38,008 bases of DNA, taken from contig JAGCJX010000006.1 of the NCBI GenBank assembly GCA_017647795.1, forward strand, positions 1 to 38,008, read 5' to 3'. The stretch comes from Bacteroidales bacterium. GTDB taxonomy: Bacteria > Bacteroidota > Bacteroidia > Bacteroidales > UBA932. Both the position numbers and the translations under genes were made by a program. Positions 1 through 5,792 of the stretch are shown here, piece by piece; the stretch's first letter is position 1, and each line of letters opens with the position of its first letter. The notes below the pieces were generated by a model, which saw only the letters and a list, made by a program, of their open reading frames with translations, did not search any database and was not told the origin of the DNA.

Positions 1-2
1 AA

Positions 3-200
3 CGACAACAATACGACAAAGACATGATTACAGAACGCGATTGGGAAAATATCAAAAGCACCGCCCGCCGAGAAGGTCGCGAGGAAGGCCGTGCTGAAGA
101 ACGCCTCGCCGTCGCGAAGAACTTAAAGTCCTTGGGAATCTCCTTTGCAGATATCGCTAAAGCGACTGGCTTGACACTCAAAGAGATTGAGGCGTTGTAA
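3..200 (+). CDS. Rpn-family recombination-promoting nuclease / putative transposase, C-terminal fragment (5' end outside window)
   Basis: An open frame enters from the left edge and ends at the TAA at 198-200, giving about 65 residues. It has a charged stretch rich in Arg, Glu and Gly (REGREEGRAEE) followed by a short helix-turn-helix-like tail (LGISFADIAKATGLTLKEI). This tail is typical of the C-terminus of Rpn/PD-(D/E)XK nuclease-family transposase-like proteins, which are common in Bacteroidales and other gut bacteria. The catalytic domain lies outside the window, so activity cannot be judged. A terminator-like hairpin follows at 228-257. The family call is from recognition of the tail only. 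Confidence 0.6.
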   Translation, partial: RQQYDKDMITERDWENIKSTARREGREEGRAEERLAVAKNLKSLGISFADIAKATGLTLKEIEAL

Positions 201-227
201 TCCTCCCGTATGTATTAGCCAAACGAA

Positions 228-265
228 AAGGTTGCATCATTTTACCGGTGCAGCCTTGATTTTTA
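228..265 (+). terminator. Probable Rho-independent terminator after the Rpn fragment
   Basis: Arms AAGGTTGCA (228-236) and TGCAGCCTT (249-257) pair over 9 bp with one G-T wobble. A T-rich stretch (GATTTTTAT) follows. It lies 27 bases after the Rpn stop codon. Confidence 0.55.
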
Positions 266-274
266 TGCCTCTCC

Positions 275-414
275 AAACCTTCATGCACGTCACCTTGGAC
301 CATAGGCTGTTCTTTCAAAGGTGCTTGTTCACGAAGGTCTCAGCCACTAAACCTTCCTGCACACAACCCTGCTACTAAGGAAGTTGCATGAGCGATTACC
401 GTTCATGAAGGTTT
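275..414. repeat. Perfect 11-bp inverted repeat enclosing 118 nt of non-coding DNA
   Basis: AAACCTTCATG at 275-285 is the exact reverse complement of CATGAAGGTTT at 404-414. The enclosed DNA has no convincing gene. It may be a decayed small mobile element or a structured RNA. The rest of 201-482 shows nothing else I can name. Confidence 0.4.
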
Positions 415-482
415 GCGCGCAAGGGCTCTCTGCAATTCTCTATTGATCGATGCTATCCTCAGAGCCACTACATCGCCGGCAG

Positions 483-629
483 GACGAGAGATTTTCAGAA
501 TGTGCGAGGGAGCCTGCGACCGAACTTCTTTCTGAAAATCTCTGCGTCCGTAGGATGATTTTTAGCCAGACGGGAAATTTTCTGAATCTGCGAGGGAGCT
601 TGCGACCGAACTTCTTTCTGAAAATCTCT
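483..629. repeat. Two direct copies of a ~61-bp intergenic repeat with internal inverted arms
   Basis: Copy one (483-543) and copy two (569-629) are 86 bases apart and differ at about five positions. Within copy one, GAGATTTTCAGA (488-499) is the exact reverse complement of TCTGAAAATCTC (531-542), so it can form a 12-bp stem. The right arm recurs at 617-628. The copies lie downstream of the fucosidase terminator in DNA without a gene. Open frames across this stretch look like chance. Confidence 0.7.
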
Positions 630-644
630 ATGGCCGCAGAAAAT

Positions 645-684
645 CTTAAAACCCCGAAAGTTTTGTACCGAACTTTCAGGGGTT
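645..684 (-). terminator. Rho-independent terminator of the patatin-phosphatase-fucosidase unit
   Basis: AACCCCGAAAGTT (650-662) pairs with AACTTTCAGGGGTT (671-684) with a single bulged base. Read on the minus strand the hairpin is followed by TTTTAAGATTTT. It lies 24 bases beyond the fucosidase stop codon. Confidence 0.75.
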
Positions 685-708
685 ATATCATCAGAATCAG
701 AGATTTTC

Positions 709-2205
709 TTATTCTGGCAAGGAGAACAAGGCGACCTTTGCGACATGAGCCTCATCGCGGCTCGCGAGGATATTCACCCGAATACGTTCCACAGACTGTG
801 TCGGGAAACGAAGCATCCGCTTGTAGCCCACCGTCGTACCGCGTGCCACTTCCACCCAAGTACCGGCACCCGCCTCAGCAACTCCAGCTACTGCAGCCCC
901 CTCACTAACTCCCGCAACCTGACCTACACCCGCTGCCTCACCAGTCACCAGCACCTCTACAGAAAATTCCTCAATGCGTTGTCCACGCGCAATATCCTCT
1001 TGAAGCATCACCACATTGACTGAGCGAGAAGGATCAACGGCGAACTCCCGACTTTCACCAGCCTGTGCCGTCCAAATCACATCACCGTCCACAACAGCAT
1101 CATACTCGTACAAAGCCCGAACCGCATCACCAAACTCCAACAAACGAGCCACATCCGGATCGGCAAAATGTCCCCGTGTATCGGGAGGAATATTCAAGAG
1201 CAACACGGAGTTACGACCGACTGACTGAAAATAAATATCCATCAAATTGTCCAACGAACGCACTTGCTCGTCCTCATACGCATGGTAAAACCAACCCGGA
1301 CGAATGGAAACATCCACCTCCGAAGGATACCAACGAACCGAAGTAGCCTCTGCCAAAACATCCCGACTTCCCAAATCGGCCGAAGTCGGTTCCAGACCGG
1401 GCACAGTCACACTCCATTCGGTCTCCCGACCCCAACCACGTTCATTACCAACCCAACGGACATCATCCCCCATAATGGCCGTCACAGCCTGAGGTTGCAA
1501 TCGATGGATGGTACTACGAAACAAATCCCAATCATAAACCTGTTTCTTACCATTCGGTCCTTCGCCACAAGCACCGTCAAACCAAACCTCATGAACAGGT
1601 CCGTACTGCGTCAACAATTCGGTCAACTGGTTTACAAATAATTCGTTGTAAACGGGAGAATCGCCGTAACAAGCCGCATTGCGGTCCCAGGGAGACAAAT
1701 AAACACCGAATTTCAGTCCATATCGTTCACAAGCATCCCGGAACTCGCGCACAACATCGCCCTGCCCGCCTTTCCAAGAAGAATTTTTTACCGAATGTTC
1801 CGTCGTCGCGGTCGGCCACAGACAAAAACCGTCGTGGTGCTTGGCCGTCAGGATGGCCATCTTGAAACCTGCTTCACTCAAAGTCTTTGCCCATTGATCA
1901 CAATCCAAATCGGTTGGATGAAACCAAGTAGGATCTTCTTTTCCACTGCCCCACTCACTTCCCGTAAAAGTATTCATACCGAAGTGCAAAAAGGCAGTGA
2001 GTTCCATTTTTTGCCAGGCCAACTGTTCGGCTGTCGGAACGACACGGGCCGTAATGGCCACTTTCTCGGCCAAAGTTGCTCCCTCCGGGAAAGTCACTTC
2101 CTTCACATAGTAACTTTCTCTTCCACACGAAATAGCCACCCACAAAAGAACGGTCAAACCAACCAGCACCCGAAGAGAAGTTCTCATAAAAATCAACTTT
2201 TTCAT
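709..2205 (-). CDS. Alpha-L-fucosidase, GH29 family, lipoprotein
   Basis: This 498-residue exo-glycosidase would remove terminal L-fucose from glycans such as mucin or milk oligosaccharides. It starts with a lipoprotein signal, with the lipobox ending at Cys27 (VAISC), so it should be anchored in the envelope. The GH29 core runs from about residue 50 to 360, with HHDGF at 123-127 and the nucleophile motif EVWFDGA, in which Asp210 is the likely nucleophile. The last ~110 residues resemble the start of a discoidin-like beta-sandwich (GTTVGYKRMLRFP). An Ala/Gly/Val-rich stretch at about 421-448 splits this domain and is unusual for the family. The gene is last in a minus-strand unit, 35 nt after the phosphatase, and ends at a good terminator. 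The family call is firm; the exact linkage specificity is not. Confidence 0.92.
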   Translation of the reverse strand: MKKLIFMRTSLRVLVGLTVLLWVAISCGRESYYVKEVTFPEGATLAEKVAITARVVPTAEQLAWQKMELTAFLHFGMNTFTGSEWGSGKEDPTWFHPTDLDCDQWAKTLSEAGFKMAILTAKHHDGFCLWPTATTEHSVKNSSWKGGQGDVVREFRDACERYGLKFGVYLSPWDRNAACYGDSPVYNELFVNQLTELLTQYGPVHEVWFDGACGEGPNGKKQVYDWDLFRSTIHRLQPQAVTAIMGDDVRWVGNERGWGRETEWSVTVPGLEPTSADLGSRDVLAEATSVRWYPSEVDVSIRPGWFYHAYEDEQVRSLDNLMDIYFQSVGRNSVLLLNIPPDTRGHFADPDVARLLEFGDAVRALYEYDAVVDGDVIWTAQAGESREFAVDPSRSVNVVMLQEDIARGQRIEEFSVEVLVTGEAAGVGQVAGVSEGAAVAGVAEAGAGTWVEVARGTTVGYKRMLRFPTQSVERIRVNILASRDEAHVAKVALFSLPE

Positions 2206-2240
2206 AGCAAAACAAGTTTGTTATAAAATTAACATATTTG

Positions 2241-3419
2241 TTATTTAATCAGATTTTCAATCCGTTTAGGAATATCTGTATTTTTCATAATACCTGCAAA
2301 TGCTTCAGCTCCCGCTCCGTATGCAAAGACCGGAACCACCGTTCCCGTATGTCCTTTGGTCGAAAAGGACAATTGCAGAGGTACGGTTTCCCCTACCTCA
2401 TGGGACTTATAGGCTACCGAAGTTCCACCGGTTTCGTGATCTGCCGTCACCACCAACAAGGTGTTGGGATGCTCCTGCACATAAGCAACCAATGCCTTCA
2501 ACGTCTGGTTGAATTCCTGCATCTCCTCGATCATCCCCTCGGAATCATTGTTGTGGCCATAACCGTCAATGATTGCACTTTCTACCATCAAGAAGAAGCC
2601 ATCAGGACTGTCTTTTTCCAATACACTCAATGCTTTCTTCACAGCCTTTGCCAAGTATTCGTTGGGTTCTGACAAAACCGTCGTATCAGCACCTGCATCG
2701 TCTTGTGAAGCAGCCAGACGGGCCGCCAGACAAACTTCTGCACCATCCGCAGCTCCCGCACTTTGTGTAGAAGGCTTGTTCCGGCGATGCACATCGCTCA
2801 TCGGCAAAATACCGACAAAGCGTTGGGATGTCGTTTGCAAAACGGATTTCCAATCCAAATAGACATCGTACCCTTTCTCAATCAAGGAGGCGGTCAAATC
2901 CACCGAATCCGGACGGTTGATGAACGCAGACAGGCCTGAGCCAATGGCTACATCAACGCCACTTTCTACAAATTGCTCAGCAATGCGGTAACTTTCGGAA
3001 CGTTTCTTCACCCCAGCATAAAAAGCACCCGGCGTAGCTTCTGTCAAAACAGTATTGACTACGATACCCGTTTTTTTGTTCCATTGTTGGGCTTTCTTTA
3101 AGATACTTTCAAGTTGCTGCCCCTGCGGATCCACGCCCATGTATCCGTTGCACGTACGGGTTCCTGTCGCCAAAGCTGTTCCCCCTGCCGGCGAATCGGT
3201 GACATAATTGTTGGCCGAACAGGTTTCATTCAAACCAATGACCGGTGCCATTTCAAAACCGGTCACCTCACTTTCGGACAACAACAGCGAAGAAACTGCA
3301 CCGAAGCCCATGCCATCACCAATGAGGTAAATCACATTCTGAACGGGTTTTCTTTGCGCTGTACACGATGTCAGGACAAGCAGCAGCGCTACAAAGGATC
3401 CTAAAATCAACTTTTTCAT
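2241..3419 (-). CDS. Alkaline phosphatase (PhoA superfamily), lipoprotein
   Basis: This 392-residue phosphomonoesterase would release phosphate from organic esters in the periplasm or at the cell surface. It has a lipoprotein signal ending at Cys19 (VLTSC). Family landmarks are metal ligand Asp35 in IGDGMGFG, the nucleophile Ser76 in VTDSPAGGTALATG, Asp285/His289 in IDGYGHNND, Asp327-His328 in TADHETGG, and His357 in KGHTG. Residues about 215-250 form an Ala/Asp-rich low-complexity insert with a Cys in it, which I do not expect in this family. The gene lies 16 nt after the patatin gene and 35 nt before the fucosidase gene, so the three are probably co-transcribed. Confidence 0.93.
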   Translation of the reverse strand: MKKLILGSFVALLLVLTSCTAQRKPVQNVIYLIGDGMGFGAVSSLLLSESEVTGFEMAPVIGLNETCSANNYVTDSPAGGTALATGTRTCNGYMGVDPQGQQLESILKKAQQWNKKTGIVVNTVLTEATPGAFYAGVKKRSESYRIAEQFVESGVDVAIGSGLSAFINRPDSVDLTASLIEKGYDVYLDWKSVLQTTSQRFVGILPMSDVHRRNKPSTQSAGAADGAEVCLAARLAASQDDAGADTTVLSEPNEYLAKAVKKALSVLEKDSPDGFFLMVESAIIDGYGHNNDSEGMIEEMQEFNQTLKALVAYVQEHPNTLLVVTADHETGGTSVAYKSHEVGETVPLQLSFSTKGHTGTVVPVFAYGAGAEAFAGIMKNTDIPKRIENLIK

Positions 3420-3435
3420 TATAAAGCAATAGTAA

Positions 3436-4296
3436 TTAGTAGGTTATGTTCAATTTTGCTGCACAAGCATAGCCTTGTTCGTACAAATCGGACAATTTTC
3501 GGGTATCCCGTTCCATCCGACCCACAACAATGGGTTCTTCCGGACGAATGACCGTCACCTTTCCTGCCGCCTCCAGCGCCTCAATGGATTCCAATTGTTG
3601 GTTGTACAACAGGCTCCGTTGACGAATCGCCTCCCGCAACAGCGGATATTTCCGATAAAAAAATGGAGGCACCCACGAGGGTTTGTCTTCCTTGCGATAA
3701 CCTTTGTTCCGCGTCAGAACCACCAACTGGTGATCATAACCCAAAGAGCGCGCACGCTCAAACGGTATGGAATCGGCTATGCCGCCATCCAACATGGGTT
3801 CCCCATCCACAAGAGCAATGGGACAGACAAAGGGCAAGCTACTCGATGCTCGAACTATATCAATGACGCGTTCCGGATCAAGTTTCTCCTCGAAATAACA
3901 GGCTTCACCCGTCCGGCAACTCGTCGTCACCATCTCATACCGTTCGGAACAACGGGCATACGCGGGATAGTCGTATGGTATGATTTCCTCAGGAAAGGTA
4001 TGGAACAAGAGATCAAAATCCATGAGATTGCCCTTGGTCAGCAAATAATACGGACGAATGTACCGGTACTTTTCCAACAAATCAATGTTGCTGAACTTAG
4101 CCCGTCCACGCTGACCGGAGAGGTAGGACAACCCATTACAAGCTCCCGCACTGACGCCGATGGTATAAGGGAAACGGATCCCCCGATCCATGAAGTTGTC
4201 CAGGACGCCACAGGTAAACACACCGCGCATCCCTCCACCTTCCAAAATCAAGGCAGACCGGTCGTTCACCGAAAAAGAAGGGGTCAGACAATTCAT
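3436..4296 (-). CDS. Patatin-like phospholipase / acyl hydrolase
   Basis: This 286-residue lipid acyl hydrolase uses a Ser-Asp dyad. The oxyanion-hole motif EGGGMRG is at 19-25, the nucleophile elbow GVSAG puts Ser49 as nucleophile, and LDGG supplies Asp170. There is no signal peptide or membrane segment, so it is probably cytoplasmic or membrane-associated from the inside. The start at 4296 is the only ATG before the patatin fold. A TAAATTTG promoter box ends just four bases upstream, so the mRNA may be leaderless. It heads the minus-strand unit with the phosphatase and fucosidase; any functional link among them is not evident from sequence. The substrate is unknown. Confidence 0.9.
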   Translation of the reverse strand: MNCLTPSFSVNDRSALILEGGGMRGVFTCGVLDNFMDRGIRFPYTIGVSAGACNGLSYLSGQRGRAKFSNIDLLEKYRYIRPYYLLTKGNLMDFDLLFHTFPEEIIPYDYPAYARCSERYEMVTTSCRTGEACYFEEKLDPERVIDIVRASSSLPFVCPIALVDGEPMLDGGIADSIPFERARSLGYDHQLVVLTRNKGYRKEDKPSWVPPFFYRKYPLLREAIRQRSLLYNQQLESIEALEAAGKVTVIRPEEPIVVGRMERDTRKLSDLYEQGYACAAKLNITY

Positions 4297-4300
4297 CCGA

Positions 4301-4308
4301 CAAATTTA
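4301..4308 (-). promoter_or_regulatory. Bacteroidetes -7 box for the patatin gene
   Basis: On the minus strand the sequence is TAAATTTG, matching TAnnTTTG exactly, followed by TCGG and the ATG at 4296. It sits inside a 16-nt string (CGACAAATTTAGGCAA, 4298-4313) repeated exactly upstream of topB at 24518-24533. Confidence 0.55.
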
Positions 4309-4341
4309 GGCAATTCCCATGAAAAATTTGAAAAACTCCCC

Positions 4342-4349
4342 TACCTTTG
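4342..4349 (+). promoter_or_regulatory. Bacteroidetes -7 box for the YhhQ-type transporter gene
   Basis: TACCTTTG matches TAnnTTTG and lies 21 nt before the ATG at 4371. A clear -33 TTG at the usual 19-21 nt spacing is not seen. It is divergent from the patatin promoter. Confidence 0.5.
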
Positions 4350-4370
4350 TACCCATAAAAACACGACATT

Positions 4371-5060
4371 ATGAACAAGGTATCGGAAAACCCTTTCAAA
4401 AACCGAAACACATTTGACACCCCGCTGATGTTGGTCACTGCCGTTTTTGTGACGCTGTATTTGGTCTCCAACATCATGGCTGTCAAAGTCATCAGTTGCT
4501 TCGGTCTGTTTTATTTTGATGCTGGAACCATCACCTTCCCCTTTGCCTATATGCTCGGGGATGTCATTACTGAAATTTGGGGCTATCGCACCTCCAAAAA
4601 GATCATCTTGATTACCCTGCTGTGCAACATCATCCTGGTCGGTTGTACCTGGATTGGGGTATACCTTCCCTCGCCGGACTATCTGGCCACCACGACGGAA
4701 GCCTACAATCACATGTTCACCCACGTTCCCCGCATCATCTTGGCCTCCCTGGCAGGCTTCCTGCTGGGCGAGCTTTCAAACGCATGGATCATGGAGAAAA
4801 TCAAAGTCAAAACCCAAGGACGATGGCTATGGCTCCGCACCATCAGCAGTTCGATGATTGCCTACATCCTGGATACGATTCCCTTCGTGCTCATCGCCTT
4901 TGCCGGTGTGGTATCCACCCACGACCTGATGATGATGATTGTCTTCCAATACATCAACAAACTCCTGATTGAGAGCGTACTCGGAACACCGATGGCCTAC
5001 TCGGCCATTCGTCTCATTCAAAAATACTACCGTAAGAAAGAACTTACAGAAACTGTCTAA
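4371..5060 (+). CDS. yhhQ: Queuosine precursor transporter, YhhQ/VUT family
   Basis: This 229-residue inner-membrane protein belongs to the DUF165/VUT family, whose studied members import queuosine precursors (preQ0/preQ1) for tRNA modification. About six hydrophobic helices are visible. Family features are YLVSNIMAVKV near the first helix, AYMLGDVITEIWGYRTSKK at about 60-78, LGELSNAWIMEKIK at about 141-154 and FQYINKLLIES near the end. Length fits the family. The leader is only 21 nt, so no preQ1 riboswitch can be fitted between the promoter box and the start. The HAD phosphatase gene follows after 12 nt and is likely co-transcribed. The exact substrate is inferred from the family. Confidence 0.9.
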   Translation: MNKVSENPFKNRNTFDTPLMLVTAVFVTLYLVSNIMAVKVISCFGLFYFDAGTITFPFAYMLGDVITEIWGYRTSKKIILITLLCNIILVGCTWIGVYLPSPDYLATTTEAYNHMFTHVPRIILASLAGFLLGELSNAWIMEKIKVKTQGRWLWLRTISSSMIAYILDTIPFVLIAFAGVVSTHDLMMMIVFQYINKLLIESVLGTPMAYSAIRLIQKYYRKKELTETV

Positions 5061-5072
5061 TACCCCCCGACT

Positions 5073-5747
5073 ATGTCCCAAAACACCCCCAACTTCCCCA
5101 TTTTTGAAAACCTGGAAAACATTGTCTTCGACTTTGGTGGCGTCCTCATTGACCTGAACCGCGACCACTGCATCGAAGCCTTCCACAAAATCGGTTATGC
5201 AAAAGCCGAAAACATGATTGGTATCTACTGTCCTTCTGCCGAATTCATGGCCGTTGAAGAGGGCAAAATGACCGGTGCAGAATTGGTAGAATTCATCCGC
5301 CGAGACGCAGGAAATCCTTCCATTACTTACGAACAAGTCCAAGGAGCCTACACCGCCTTTCTGGAAGGACTTCCGGTAAACAAACTTCGGGCAATCAAAG
5401 CCTTGCGGGATGCAGGTTTCACCACCTACGGTCTTTCCAACATCAACGAATTTGTCATGCCCTACTTGCACAGTACCCTTTTCGCAGCAGATGGTCTGAC
5501 CATGGAAGACTATTTTGAATATGCCTACCTCAGCTTCGAAGTCAAAGCCCTCAAACCGAACCCGGTCTTCTTTGAACGTATGATTGCGCACAGTGGGATG
5601 GACCCGCACAAGACCCTGTTCATCGACGACAGTGAAAAAAACATCGAGACTGCCCGCCAGCTTGGTTTCCAAGTTTACCTGGCGCAAGCCCGCGAAGATT
5701 TCACCCCGATGTTGCACCGCCTTGTGGATTTGAAAAGGAATCGGTAA
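5073..5747 (+). CDS. HAD-superfamily (subfamily IA) phosphatase, YihX-like
   Basis: This 224-residue cytoplasmic hydrolase shows all HAD motifs: motif I DFGGVLID with nucleophile Asp20, motif II as LSNIN, the motif III Lys in VKALKPNP, and motif IV FIDDSEKN. In motif I the usual second Asp (DxD) is Gly. That is also the pattern of E. coli YihX, a sugar-phosphate phosphatase, and the cap and SEKNIETARQLG segment are YihX-like. The substrate may be a hexose phosphate but this is inference. It lies 12 nt after the transporter gene. Its stop codon overlaps the promoter box of the next gene. Confidence 0.85.
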   Translation: MSQNTPNFPIFENLENIVFDFGGVLIDLNRDHCIEAFHKIGYAKAENMIGIYCPSAEFMAVEEGKMTGAELVEFIRRDAGNPSITYEQVQGAYTAFLEGLPVNKLRAIKALRDAGFTTYGLSNINEFVMPYLHSTLFAADGLTMEDYFEYAYLSFEVKALKPNPVFFERMIAHSGMDPHKTLFIDDSEKNIETARQLGFQVYLAQAREDFTPMLHRLVDLKRNR

Positions 5748-5752
5748 CTTTG
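5722..5752 (+). promoter_or_regulatory. Promoter (TTG-N20-TAACTTTG) for the 754-residue membrane protein
   Basis: TTG at 5722-5724 is 20 nt upstream of TAACTTTG at 5745-5752, the spacing of the Bacteroidetes housekeeping promoter. The -7 box overlaps the TAA stop codon of the HAD gene. The leader to the ATG at 5793 is about 40 nt. Confidence 0.6.
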
Positions 5753-5792
5753 AGAAATTAATTTCAGCAAAACCTATTTAATCCATACGCTT

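Noticed and set aside
1..629. A complete transposon around the Rpn fragment
   Set aside because: Only the C-terminal tail is in the window and no matching terminal repeats flank it; the 11-bp arms do not enclose a gene.
4350..4370. preQ1 riboswitch in front of the queuosine-precursor transporter gene
   Set aside because: Only 21 nt separate the promoter box from the start codon, too short for the aptamer plus control region.
3475..4374. A 299-residue open frame opposite the patatin gene
   Set aside because: It is antisense to a clear patatin gene and its protein has no domain; its openness follows from codon bias of the true gene.
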